NCBI GenBank assembly: GCA_037975125.1
Contig: CM075855.1
Coordinates: 81,033,085 to 81,097,084 of the forward strand
From: Latrodectus hesperus
Taxonomy: Eukaryota; Arthropoda; Arachnida; Araneae; Theridiidae
Reading direction: 5' to 3'
Length of the DNA: 64,000 bases
Every line of letters begins with the position of its first letter. Positions within the stretch are counted from its first letter, which is position 1. Made by a program: the position numbers and the translations under genes. Below are positions 13,387 to 28,300 of the stretch, piece after piece. The notes under the pieces are model-generated. The model searched no databases. It was not told the DNA's origin and saw only the letters and a program-made list of their open reading frames with translations.

Positions 13387-16300
13387 TTTTTTGATATTAA
13401 TTCTTATTGTGAATTTAATTTATTCTAAATGAATGCAGTTATATATTTTACATAACTTTTTAATTAAAATTTCGTGCAATTTAAAAAAAGATATAATCAA
13501 TTTGGCAAGTGAAACATCAAAATATTAGTAATTTGCAGAGTAAAACTGCAACTAAGTTATTTTACAATTCTTATTTACTTTATCTAAGAATTACTACAAT
13601 TCTTATTTAGTTTTTATTTACTTAACATAATATTTAATGAAGAGATTCTTAAGATATTTCTGTTTCTTTTTTTTATTCCTCATTGAAATAATTCAATATG
13701 TATTAATAATTATTAAACATTCAAACAATTGCTGATAATTGATTTTCATAATAGTACTAGACTGTGATCTCAGTGAAAAGTATGAACTTGTTTTGTTCTA
13801 TTTTTGTTATTAGTTTCTACAATTTTTGCAACTTTAACAAAAACTGGTATTTGACTGTAAATATGTTTCATTCATCGACTCTTGTGTTTATTTTCTGTTT
13901 TGTATGCAATTCTTGCCTTAAACTGATAATTGTTAAAAATCATTTTCCTCAATTCCAAAATTTTTAAAAATTTTTTTTAATTTACTTACTTATTTCTTAA
14001 AGGACTATATCATTGAATAACTATTGAAAATATTTTTTAAGATATTAGTAATTGTTAAATGTATTCTTAAATCTTAAATAGTTTAAAATATATATTCTTG
14101 CAAAAATTTTTACTAAGCAATTAGTTATAAAATAGATTAAAATTTTTCTGTAAATATTAAGAAAATGTAACTTTTAATGAAATTCAGTACCGTGTAATAT
14201 AAATTACAATTTAATAATAGAAAAAATCTTTCTTAATTTTTTTCCCATTATTAATATTGTCTAGTTAATATTTAAAGCTATGAAAAGAATGCTCTATATT
14301 CAACATCATTTTAAGGAGTTATTATTTTTTTTTATAAATTATTCTGGAAAATTCAAACTTTCATATTATATCGTTTCTGTGTTACTCTCTTAATTTACAA
14401 AAGCCAAATATGAGTGCCTATATTTTATGCAATTTGTTACATTTAGATCACCCAACTCCACCAAATGGTCCTCTAAAAATAGAAGACGTTCATGCTGAAG
14501 GTTGTAATTTAAAATGGTTTCCACCTTCTGATGATGGAGGAGCTCCTATTGACCATTATGAAGTAGAAAAATTAGATCCACAAACTGGTCAATGGGTTCC
14601 AGCTGGGGAAACAATTGGAGCTGATACCAACTTAAAGGTAGTGTTTATATTTTATTTATTATTTTAATAAAACTGAAGGTTTGTATTGCATACTGCCAGT
14701 CAAAACAATTTTCAAGTTTTTCTTTGTAAATAATAAAGCAATACACACTTTATAATTCCGCACCTATAATCATTGACAAAATTCTATATCACTGTTATTA
14801 GATAAGGAACTAATATCATTGCTAGTCTGCTTTGACTTTAATTTCATATCAAGTAAATTTAAATGTGGAAATCCTATTAATACAATTTTTTTTCACTAAG
14901 TATTTTGATATCATGTAATCCAAATACATATGCAAGAAATCTATGTAATTAATTTGATTAATAGAAGCTAAATGAAACGTCATTCATATATGAAAATAGA
15001 AATTATGGTTTGCTTCGTCTTCTGTAGATAAAATAAAGTTGCTGAAATTTCGGGGAAAAAAAATCCGTAAAATATTCTGAATTTGATTTAAAAGAGATGA
15101 ATAAATATGACTTTGGATATTTGAATAGGATTGTACTTTTAAACAAACTAACTGTGCTCTCATCCTACAATAATTTTGAATTGAAATTACTAAAGGCATT
15201 TGCTTATCTATTCTAAGAAAAACATGTAACAGGAATTAGATTAATGACTAGAGAAATATGCTTTTATGAAAATATTGATGTCCTATTCTGACATCAAGAT
15301 TACATATAGCATTGTAGATGATTATGATTATACCGAAGAATATTTGGATTTATTTGTAGAATCACAAAATATATCAAAGAATAGAAAACACATGAGGGAT
15401 TACCAATAAATGAATGAAATAAAACAAAACTAACAGTAGAAAATCATATTCTTTAGTATGTAAATAAAAAATGCTTGATAATATTTAATGCGCGTAATAT
15501 TTTTAGTAATTTCTTTATATTTGATAAAAATGATATAAAATATTTTTATTTGTTTGCAAAATTAATCATGGAGGAATCTAGTAATTTAATATTAATAAAG
15601 CATCAAAATTTTTTGCTGATTTTTTTAATATAGTATTTTCATATAATAGTAATATATTTTCATGCTCTTAGTTTAATGATATATTTTTGATTTAATAATC
15701 TACAATGATTTTATGATGATGTTTTAGAAGTCTGTTTATTGTTGAATTGGTTTTACTCTGTATATTGGAAAGAAAATATAAAATATAATATTTTATGGGA
15801 TATTTAATTTATTATTACATAAATTATGACTGATAAAGTATACCACTTTAGTAATATTTATTCCAGATTAAAGGTCTTCAACCAGGGAAACCATATAAAT
15901 TCCGTGTAAAAGCCGTAAATCGATTGGGTGAATCTGAACCATTAGAAGCCTCAAAACCAATCATTGCCAAGAATCCATATGGTAATTATATTATCTATTT
16001 TTTTTTATAATATTAAAGCAACTTTATAATTCTGATTCTGTGTATTTTCTATTACATTGTTGAAAGAATTTTGCAGTTAGCAATGTAATTTTTGAGGCAA
16101 TTTTTAATCACATTTTCAAAGATTTATTGTAACATCTTGAAATTCTAATCATGATTGTGCAATTAGTTAAATTATAAAAGAAATATTCTTTCTATATGTC
16201 AAAAAGTATTGTACAATTATTTGCATGAAATAAAATGTAAAGAGTATTTTCTCTTATAAGAACATGAAAATAAGAATTAATTAGTCTTAGTCATTATAAT

Positions 16301-19300
16301 CATTTTACTTTTTTTGTATTTTAAAGATTAAAACCCAAATTGCTAAATGGTTAACTCTCTGACCTTCAGTTCAACTGTTTTCTATTTAAATTCCCACCTT
16401 TGGGGTAATTGTTTGTAGTAATTTGGAAATATATTTTAAAATCTAGATCTCAGTCAAATGATACATAAAAAGTGACCAGAAAATGACAAAAAAAAATTTA
16501 GAGTTTGAAATTTTTTATTTTGTATAGCAAATGTGTATTCAACAAAATGTAAATTATTCCAATTAAATATTTTTATTGAGAGTATTTCTAATATTTGTAA
16601 TCAATCATTGTTTAAAAAATTGTCATTTATAACTTTATTCTACATAGAACTAGTCACTAAGCAATTCCATGGTTTTCACTTTAAAATACTAATATAAAGT
16701 TTATTCAGTTTAATTGAAAAAAACTTGAGTCCTAAATTTAAACTTATTTATTAGTGATTTTTTGTTTTTAATTAAGTTGTAATGGATGCATTATCTCTTT
16801 TTCTAAACTTTAGATCCTCCTACACCACCTGGTCAACCAGAAATAGTAGATTATGATAAAGACTTTGTTACTATGAAATGGAAGAAACCAACTAATGATG
16901 GAGGTTCTCCTATTACAGGATATGTAATAGAAAAGAAAGATAAATATAAGTATGTTTAAGAAATATCTCATTTTTACTACATTTAAAATTTATGTTATTG
17001 AAAATTAATTTATCTATTTATTATCTGAAATGGCAATTAAATAATTCTTAAAAATATTCTAAGAATAAAAAAAATTAAAAAGAAAATTATTAATTTTATT
17101 ATGTGTGCCGATAAAATGAGTCTGGAAAGGAATTGTGATATCAAAAATTGAATTAGTCAATGTTGGAAACTTTTTTATATGAATTGTTTATTACAATAAG
17201 TTAATTTTTTTTTTTTGCTGATACTTACTATTTTATTTTTACAAATATACTTTCTTCAAATTTTAGTGTCATCTGTACTTTTAATTCTTCAATTAATTAT
17301 TTTAATTGGATAATATTTACAATTTAAATAAAAAAAATACTAATATAACAAAACTAGTAAATTTTTCTGAAAGTCAAAAAATTAAAAATAATTGTGAAAA
17401 CTTTAATTGTACATACCTGATTAGGTGTATTTCTTTTAAATGAATCTTAACTTTTTAGTATTTAATTAAATCTTAACCTAAAGATTTCAATTTTTATTTT
17501 TACGTTGTGTAGTCAGAGATACTTATGATTTATAATATATAATTTTTGAATTTCTAAATTTGAGAACTTTTACTGAGAAAATTTTTAGGTAAATCAATTA
17601 CAATATATATTATGTTCTTAAATATGAATTCTTTAAAGATATTTGAATGTTAAAAGCCTTTATTTTGAAACCTGATAAAAAATAAAGTATAAACTTTAAA
17701 AAAATAGTTTTGATTTGAAGTTTAATATAGCTGTTGTGAAACCTAATAAAAATTTCAACTTAATGAAAATGCATGTTAATGATACTACATATTATTGATA
17801 CATTTTTATTACAACAAAATTTATGTTTTATCAATAGATAGAATAATTTAATATCAAGCATCAATTATCCTATGTCTGTTACATAGAAATAATAGTTCTT
17901 TAATTTCATGTTACTCTGATTTCAGATATTTTATGAAATTATATTTGTTTTTATTTAATAAATATCTGCAAAAAAATGTCTTAATTTTTTTTTTTTACAT
18001 TTAACAATGTAATTTTACTTATGCTTTATTAGAATAAAGCCATAATTTTCTCTTGAAAATTTTAGAATAAAATCCAAATAATTTTTGAATTTAGAATAAT
18101 ATTTGAATAAATAATGTTATTTAAGAAACAAAGTAATGTTTAATATTTTTTTTATTTAGAAGATCGATTGTAAGTTTATGTAGTTTATTATTTTTTATTT
18201 CTTATAAAAAAAATAAATGTACCACATTAAATCCTTGAAAATCTTGCAAGTATATAACATTCATTATTTTTTTAAATATCAATAAATTTGCAGATTAATT
18301 TATTTTCAATTAAATAGAAAATATAAAAGATAATTATTTAATTTTCTAAAAGCATTGTGTTTTTCTTAGTCCTGATTGGGTGCCAATTCAAGAAGTGCCT
18401 GGAGATGAAGAAAGAGCTACTGTTCCTGATCTAGTTGATGGTAATCAATATGAATTCCGTGTAAGAGCTATTAATAAAGCAGGAACCAGTGATCCAAGCG
18501 AGCCCACTGCACCACATACAGCAAAACCGAAAAAACGTAAGTTAACTAAGAAAGTTAATAATAAAATTATAAGTTGTTTAAAAAAATGGAAAGAATGTAA
18601 ATATTGCATTCTAATCAATGCTTAATATAAAAAGAAAGGATAACATGGATTATAAAAATGCAGTGCATTTTTACTTAGTTTAATAAATTAATTTTTAATC
18701 GTACTTAGCTGTTTCATTTAAACAAAATTAAAAATTCTTATTTTTTACTTAAGATATTTTATACCAGCTTTCATGTACATTTTATTCAATGTAGGTGAAT
18801 AAACTTAATTGCTTCAAAATTTATTGCATTTTACTCACTAAATTTTATATTCTATACAGATTACATGTGATTCTTTACTTCCTTAAAGTTAATGATTGCA
18901 GTAAGATAATGAAATTAGTTTGTTATCATTTCTTAAAAATACATTTAGTGAACTAGTATTTTATAATGTTTGTACTAATCAATATAAATGATACTAATAT
19001 ACAATTTTGTAAGACCTTTGACAAAAAATAAATAATAAGGATGAAGGAAAAATATTAAGAACTGGTTTTTATAAACAGAACTGTTTATCAAAAAATATTT
19101 ATATTATAAAAATGTTTACAGAGTAAAAAGAAAAAAGTTTTTTAATTACAGTTCTGCGCAATTTCATTATATGTACTAAAATTATAAAGAATTATTGCAT
19201 TATGGTTTATTTCTACACTACAATCTTCTACTAAAAATCTAAAATTTTGTAAGAGTTTCTAAACATAATCTTATGAAAAATGTCTTATGAATCTTATTCG

Positions 19301-22300
19301 AAAAGTATGAAAAATGTTTCCTGAAAGGTAAAATGTAATTTAAAATTGATCGAAATGTATGAATAATTCTTCCACTTTTTGATCTGATTTTAAGAAATAA
19401 CCTTATAATGTTATAACATCGGTAATTTTACTTGGATTTTTTAAGTATTTTTATAAATTGATATTTCATATTTTAGTTCCTCCTAAGATTGATAGAAATG
19501 CTATGTTCAACATTCGCGTGAAAGCAGGAAAATCCTTTGAGTTAGATGTGCCAGTTAGTGGTGAACCTCCTCCAACCAAAAAATGGAATTTAGGTACCAA
19601 AGCCTGTGAGACTATGACCCGTTGGACTGTTGTACATGAAGATTATAATACAAAACTTTCAGTTAGAAATGCAGAACGAGGTGACAGTGGTCAACTGACT
19701 CTGACTGCACGAAATCAACATGGCAATGATTCTGCCACAATTACGATCACTGTTTTAGGTAATTAGAAATATATTATTTTAAATTCTCTTTGTTACTGTA
19801 AAAATTATAAAAATAATTATATATATATTGAGATTGTGAAAATTTGGTGATAGTTATTTAAGTGATATTTTTTATTTAACTTTCAATTTCCTAAAACTTT
19901 TAACTTCCAACTTTTTTATTGAGTATTTCTTTTTTATTAAGAATTTTATTAAGTAAATTGATTTTGTAATTATTTTTTAATCCTTCAATATATTTAATAT
20001 TCTTTTGTAAACAATAAAGTAGTTCTTCCTTTAAAACATGTTTTATGAAAGTGTTAAATTTTTTATACATCATTTAATTTTATTGATCATTAAATTAATA
20101 AATAAAATTGCAACTTTTCAAGCTGCACCATCTGCACCAGAAATGATGCAGATAACTAACATCACAAAAGAAGGTTGTATGGTCTCATGGAAACCACCGA
20201 AAGATGATGGAGGATCTGAGATATCACATTACTTAGTTGAAAAGAAGGATACAGAAACTGGAAAATGGCTCCCAGTTGGTGAATCCATTAATCCTCAAAT
20301 CAGAGCTGATAAATTAATTGAAGGCCATGAATACAACTTTAGAGTTAAGGCTGTAAATAAAGAAGGAGAATCTCCATGGCTGACTGGAAAAGAGTCTATT
20401 ATTGCTAAGAATCCATTTGGTATATATCTATTAATTATTTGAATACTTAATGCTTAATATTTTAATCTAGACATCTTTGTGATTAACAGCTATAAACATA
20501 TATATTCCTATAACATACATTTTAAATGCTTATGAGCATTTTATTTTTTAATTAGCTTATTTGAAAGTTGTAGTTTTAATAATTTTCACAAATATAACTT
20601 GATTAATATACTATATTTGAATCATCAGATTCCAAAACTAAATGATTGTTGAAATCGTCTACATGTATTAATTAAATTGCATGATGGTAATTTTTTGTAT
20701 GTAAATTGCACTACACCATCTGAAAAAATTTTTCCTAATTTTAATAAGCTTCATTGTTTTAAAGTTTCTAATATTAAAATATTTACTAATGAAAAGTAAT
20801 TGTCACAAATTTATTCATTGGCAATATGAAATTATTAGCTAGAAAAATCTTGAATACAAAATCTTCTCGTAAATTAATTAAATTCAAATATTATCTATTA
20901 TTATTATTCAAATATTATTAAATCACATTAAATAATATAAATTACACAGCATTATTATTATACCAAAATAAACATACTATATATGTGTTCTTTTTGCCGT
21001 GAGCTAACAATATACTTTTACGTATTTTCCATCACTTAAGTTTTTGAAAGTTTTATGCTAAAAAGTGCAAAAATTTTCTCACTAATTTAAAATTTTTACT
21101 AATTTATCACATAAATTAATAATGACATAATTAATTTTGTTATAAAATTTATTCAAAGTGTTTTTCTATTTAAACTTATGTCATTAAATTATATTTTACA
21201 AATTAGTAACAGTCTTATCAAAATATTTTTTATTTAATATATTAGGTGTACTAAGAAGTTGTAGATATTTTTTTGTAAGTTCTATGAAATAGCATATCTG
21301 TCAATGTACATAATTTACGTTGTGTGATAGTTTAAGCTCATCAAATGTGTGCAAAAGCTAAGAAAAAATAAAAGGCTGTATTTTGATGGTAAGAGATGCC
21401 ACATAAGTCATTTATTTATTATGAATTTCACTAAAGGAAAAGGGCAAAGAAAGCATATCATTTAATTTTTTTTCTTTTTGGATAGAGAAAATTATGTATA
21501 ATAGTAAATGCGAATTTCAGTTTGGACCTTTTAAACATAATGATTTTCGTGTTACTAAATCTTAATTGTAGCAGCTATCTACTAAAAGCTAAGATAAAGA
21601 CTTTCTACAATTTTCATGGCAAATGCATTTCAATTGCAAAAAGAACCTTCTGAAACATTAGGAATATCATAAAAACAATTTCTAATCATTTTTATACTCA
21701 ACAACAAAGATTCAAAAAGCAATTATATGCTACATATATTTAGCCTGAGAAATTGGAATTAATATATATTGGAATATATTAATTTGCTAGATAGGTACTA
21801 AATTTTCTTTAGAAAATTAGCACAGGATATAAAAAATGGGTATGAAGCACAAAAAACATTAGGTGAATCTTCAAAAGTAACATCTACTTCGAAAGAAGAC
21901 ATTCACTACAAAAATGTTTGTCTGTGCTTTTGATGGCAAAGAATGAGTGTGCTCTTTTTCAAAAAACTAAATCCAAATACAAATGTAACTTATCCATTTA
22001 CTAGGAAATGTTTGCATCCTATAAAATTGCTATATAATAAAGTATTGGGTTTGAAAATTCTAGTCAAAAATACATTAGTAGCATATCTTGGAAATTTTAA
22101 AACACCCACATTAGTCTCTACATACTTCCTTCTAACTATAGTTTGTTTCTGTTAACATACAGTGCCTTGCTTTTTGTATGCTTCTCGATAGTTAATAAAA
22201 TAAAATGAGTTTATGACTTCAAGACTTTGAAATCTATACTGTTAAAGTTCTTCAAATATCTTATCAATGGTTACTGAGTGTTAATGATGCAAACTACTTT

Positions 22301-25300
22301 TATGAATATAAGGGTATTATTTTCTTTCTATTTCACATTCAGCTCTCTGAAACACTTTAAAATATATTACTACACCCAAAATATGTATTTCATTTGTTAA
22401 TAGTATCAATTACATCATAAATAAAAATAATTTTATTAAAGATTTTTTGTAATTTTTCCTTAATCTCTATCACTTATATAGTTTTCTATAATCATTTAAA
22501 ATGTTTTCTTTTTCGCCTTCAATTCAATGAAAATAAGTTATGCATTATTAAAGAATATGCTTCTTAATTTTATGATTTCAATTTAACAATCAGATCAACC
22601 AGACAAACCTGGAGCACCACAAGTTGTTGATTGGGACAGTGGTCAAGTTGATTTGGCATGGAATCCACCTCGTAGGGATGGTGGAGCACCTATCACTGGA
22701 TATATTATAGAAAAGAAACCAAAGAACAGTCCAATATGGGAAGAGGCTGCTCGAGTTGATGGTAATGATACTAGGGCTACAGTTCCTGGCTTAAAAGATG
22801 GTGAGGAATATGAATTTAGAGTGACTGCTGTTAACAAGGCTGGTCCTAGTGAACCAAGTGAACCTTGCAGTCCATTTTTGTCTAAGCCAAAATACCGTAA
22901 GTAGCAACAAATCAAGTAAATTTACATTTATCGATCTATTTTATTCATATTAAACTTAAAAAAATTAACAATAAAGTTTACTTTAATTAATAATGATTGG
23001 GTTTGCAAACATCTTAAGTCTAACTTAGATATTTGCTTTAATTTAGAAAATAAGTTAGATGCAGATCATTGAATTGCTTTTAAGGCTGCAAAACCTTCAG
23101 AAATTTTTTTTTAATTTAAAATATATTCACTACTTAAAAGCAATAAAAAAAAACCTTGCTAAAATATTTATATGGTTCTCTAAGAATTTATATTTTATCA
23201 GTAATTTGAATTGTGTTTTGCTTTTTAGTTGCTCCAACTATTGACAAATCACTTCTGCATGATATTAAAGTAAAAGTTGGCCGCCCAATAAACTACAGCA
23301 TACCAATTAAAGGGGAACCTTCACCTACAGTCACCTGGGCTATAAACAATAAACCAGCAGTATCCAAACGTATCGAGATTGCTTCTACAGCCACTCTTAC
23401 TACATTAGACATAATGAACTCTGAACGATCAGATTCTGGTAAATACACACTCACTCTGCAGAACACATCAGGAACAGTATCTGCATCTGCTAATGTAATA
23501 GTAATGGGTAAGTATCATTATTAATAACTATTTAAACAAATAAGTTTTTATATTTGTTTATTATATTTGAATTCTAATTTAGTTTTAATAAAGCAATTAA
23601 AAATAAAGTTAAATGAGTTATATCAAGTGGTAGTGTTTTCAGTTTAATCTTTATCTGTCTATGGGTCAGAAATTATTATTTTAAATACCTTATACTTAAA
23701 ATATTTGAAATAAATTTTGAATATTTTTATTTCAAAACATTCCCTTATTTATTAATTCACCAGTATTGTTTTATTATTAATTTAACTATCATATTTACTA
23801 AAAACAAGTTTGTACTATTCTTAGATTTTCCTCAGTATAATTTTTTAATCATTTATAATTTTAATAAAAGTTTAATACACATTAAATCATACTTAAATAT
23901 TGCATAGATAAGAAAATATTGTATAGAATGCTTCAAGTATTGCACAAATAGAATAAAAATAATATTATTAAATATGTTGACACTAGCATCTATTTTCTTT
24001 TTTTAGATTGCTGAATTCATATATTTTATAATTTCTATTTTTGTGCTTCATGTAAAGAAAATTGTTTAAAAAAATATTAAAAAATAATAAAAAATATTTA
24101 GTTCAATTAAAGATTTATTTTTAATTGGAACTAAATAAATTGAGGCTATATTACAAGCTTATCACCCACATTATTTAATCCTGTTATTTTTTTAATTTCT
24201 GTGTATTGGTGTGTAAATGAGTCTTTTCATCCTTGTGATTTTTATTTAAAGAGCCTAAATTTTTTTATAGAATTTATTATCAAGTGAAACAAAGACAAAT
24301 TTTAAGTTTTAAAACCCATTTGATTTATAATTTACTATGCTGAATATTAAATTGCTTAACGTATCTAATTGACATTTGGCATAGTTAATTATATTTTACA
24401 AATAAGTCAATTCTAAAATATTAAAAATTCAACTAAAGCTTGACATAGGATAACCCTAAGCTTAATTGGAGTATTGATTACTCATTTAATAAGATAATCC
24501 CCTTGATCAAACACTAACTCTGTACATTAGAAAATATTTAACAATTAGTTTAAAATACACTAAACATATTTGATGATTTAATATACTTTTGTAAATTCAG
24601 TTATTCTGTGTTTTCATTCTATTATTAAAATTTTTAAATCTAATAATTTTTTGATAAAAAAAATTTATAAAATAAAAGTTTTAATTCATGTACTTAATGT
24701 TGTTAAATAAAATAAAAAGAATTCTGTTTTTATTAAAATGCTTAGGTATAAAATAAATTTTGTGATTTTTACATTTTATTTTAAGTATATTTGTTGTGTG
24801 TCAGGAACTTTATTCTGTAAAGTGTGTGTGTGAAAAGTCTGTAAAGTGTAAAGCTAACTTATTTCTAAAATAATTCTTTCTTGTATGTACAATCCTTGAA
24901 ATGAAATTCAAAATCAAGCTCCAAAGTTTCCCTTTTTAAATTGCTAATTATGATGATGAATAAATTGTCTGAAGTTTTGTAAGATTAATTATATAAAAGG
25001 GATGAAATGTGTGATGATTATGTATTAAAATGTATTTCATTCTTATTGATTTCAATAATTTGAAATAACTATGTTATCATGCAACACGTTCATAAGTTTA
25101 AGATGTTTCAAAATAATATTGGTTTTTATATCATATTTAAAGAATTTTAATTATTCTTGTTCATCAGAAATTTTTATTACTAAAGTGTGATTTCAAACTC
25201 CTTATTATGTGATGTGTGAAATATTAAATAATTTACATAAAGAAACATTTTTAATTAACTTCAATTATGTGTCTTTATGTTGTTGTTGTTGCATATATAT

Positions 25301-28300
25301 ATCTCCAGTGCAACAACAACACACATGTACTCACTCATAATATTTATACTGAATCAGATCTATGAAATTAGTCACTCTAAGAAAATCTAACACTAAAATT
25401 AAGATTGCCGAAATATCAATTTCGAAAAGCTCCAGATCATCCAGAATATGATCAGAAGCGGCCTGAAAGTCTGCACACTTCTAACAGGCTGAGAATATCT
25501 TTTTTCCATATGATTAGAACATAGATCTCAAGTGTCCACTGATAAACCTGATGATGAACGTCTGGTCCTGCCTATGTATCTTTATTATATTCATATGTCT
25601 TATAATAAGTATTGTAAATATTTTTTATTTATTATTATTATAGTTTTTTATTAATACACAATAAAAGGATGAATAGCTCGCAAATTCGGTTTTCACCTCT
25701 GACACGACATTTTGTTGAGATTCAGAATTTTATGTTTTAACAATATTTCCTGTTTGAATTAATCCTAATAAGCGAAATATGACCACAGAATGATAAATGA
25801 AGTTTAAGAAATGTATGTATGTTTTAGATTGAGTTTATTTAGTAAAAATTATTTTCATTAAGTGATATAATGATTAGTTAATAATGCTACAGATGATAGA
25901 TTTATTATCTCATGAAAATGATCCTTTTATGACGATTACTATTTTACTAAGTTGAATACTTTTTAGATCGACCTTCTCCTCCAACTGGTCCATTGGAAGT
26001 CACTGATGTCTGCAAAGATTCAGCAACATTAAGCTGGAAAGCTTCTAAAGATGATGGTGGTGTACCTATTAAACATTACTTAGTTGAAAAAATGGACACT
26101 TCTCGAGGAACATGGTCTGAGGTGGGAACAACTTCGGACTTAAAATTTAAAGTTCCCAAACTCATCTACAAGAAAAAATATCAATTTAGGGTGAAAGCAG
26201 TTAATGAAGTTGGAGAGTCAGATCCATTAGAAACTAAACAAGAAACTATTGCTAAAGATGCTTATGGTAATATCCTTATATCAAATTTTTTCTGTCCCCC
26301 TGTAATGAGTTATGTAATAAATTATTGATTATATTAAATCCTATCTGATATTCTTTATTAACCTTCAGATTTTTATGATAATTTAAATCATTCAATTTAT
26401 TATTATAGTTTTTCATTTGCTTAGCATGTATCCTTATTGTTTTGAAGTATTGTTGTATTTTATGTATGTATGTATATATATTTTAATTCTTCTGTAATAT
26501 AACTTTATTATTGATAAATTCTGCAAGTGAGTGGGAAACTAACTTAATGAACATTTATTCAATAAGATAAATGTATAAAAATTACAAATATTATTATTCA
26601 CAATATAGAATTTTATTAAAACGTTACTACATTTTATGGTTCCCCCTTTTTTGTTTCTGCATTGTGAAAAAAATTATTTGAAAATTTTATAATCGATAAA
26701 AAATATTTTGATTTTTAATAATAAGAGCTTGTAAATATTTAAAATAAAATTTTTTAAACTATTGTTTCTGCAAAATATAAGCTGAAAAAATTGAAGTTTT
26801 TTAATATATTTTTTTAATTTTTTAATAGGGTTTTTTTTAAAAAAGGTAGCTGAGATTTTGCATAATTTTTTTATAAATACATTTTTAAAGTAACTTAAAA
26901 TTTGAAAGCATTTTTCTAATATTATTTAGTATTTTTCTTTTTCAACCAAATACTTTTACATTACACAGGACACTAAAAAATTTCACTTTTGAGCATTAAA
27001 GCTATGTTCAGTTTATATAATTACATATTTTATTTTAAATTTTACTTACTTAATATAAGCTTTATTTTTTAAGGTCTTAAAGTCTAATAGTTTCTATTTC
27101 AATGAAACAAAATTGATATTACTATGTTTGCATAAGTTTAAATGGATGATAGTTTTATTAATTTATTGTCATTTTTTTCTGAATCAGCCTTTTTAAAAAA
27201 GGGTGATTAAAAAAAGATGTTTGTGAAGTAATGACCTTCAAAATGACCTTTTTTAACAGACCTTAGAAGGTCTTTGGGTAGCATAGACACAAATCCAATA
27301 TTTTTATTCTTTGAAGTATGTAATATTTCTTTGCAACAGTTAATTTCTGATTTTTGCAGTTTAATTTTCATTAAAATACCATACATAAAAATACAAAATT
27401 CATCTTTATATTCTCTACTCAAAACATACATTTCTCCTCTTATAAATGAAAATTAGCGAAAAATCTGAAATTAATTAATGATAGTTTTATAAATAAATCT
27501 AAATATTTTTGAACAATTTTCCTAATTTTTATTTATACATTTGAAATAAGTTATTTTGAGGAAAATATTCTTCCCTCATTTAATTCAAATGATAAAAAGT
27601 AGATTTTATTCTGAAATGTACTTGACTTAGCAATTCAATTATTAATTTTTTTATATTCTGTTTCTTGGTAAATATTTATAAATACCACAAAATCTTATAT
27701 TGAAAAAATATGTAACAAATGTGTTTATAATTATTGTAGCAGCAAAATATAACTATTTTTTATTAGGTACCTTTAATAAATTTACATTTTTGTATTATAA
27801 AAAAATGTCAAATTTTTTAGTAATCATATTTCTTGATAATTATTGAATGTATTATCAGCCACAAAATCAGTTTTGTATCTATTATATCTTTTTTTTTCCA
27901 TTTAATGTTTATTAAAATATGGTCTAAATAAAAGTACATTATTAAATATATGAAAGTGCTGAAATCAAATGTGTTTTTAGTCTTGTTGATTAAATTTTTT
28001 ATTTAATTTGTTGTAATTGTTACACTAAAATATTAAAAATACTTTTCATTTGTAAAATAAAATAATCTAAATAAATTAAGGATTTGAGATCAAATTCTCA
28101 TTACATTGTTTTCTATTAAGGAAAAGATGCAATAAAAAATTTTATTTGCATTAATTTTAGAATTTAATTTTGTATTTTCAAATATAATGATAAAATAAAT
28201 CTTCTTGATACCACATTAGAACCTCCGTTATCACCTGGAAAACCTGAAGTGAAAGATTATGATAAAGATAGGGTTGAATTAGCATGGACTGCTCCAAAAG

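Noticed and set aside
14984..15199. 71-aa antisense ORF in the intron between exons 14 and 15
   Set aside because: No recognisable domain or relic on either strand, and no splice support.
21943..22155. 70-aa + strand ORF in the intron after exon 19
   Set aside because: It is part of the decayed mariner transposase, not a host exon.
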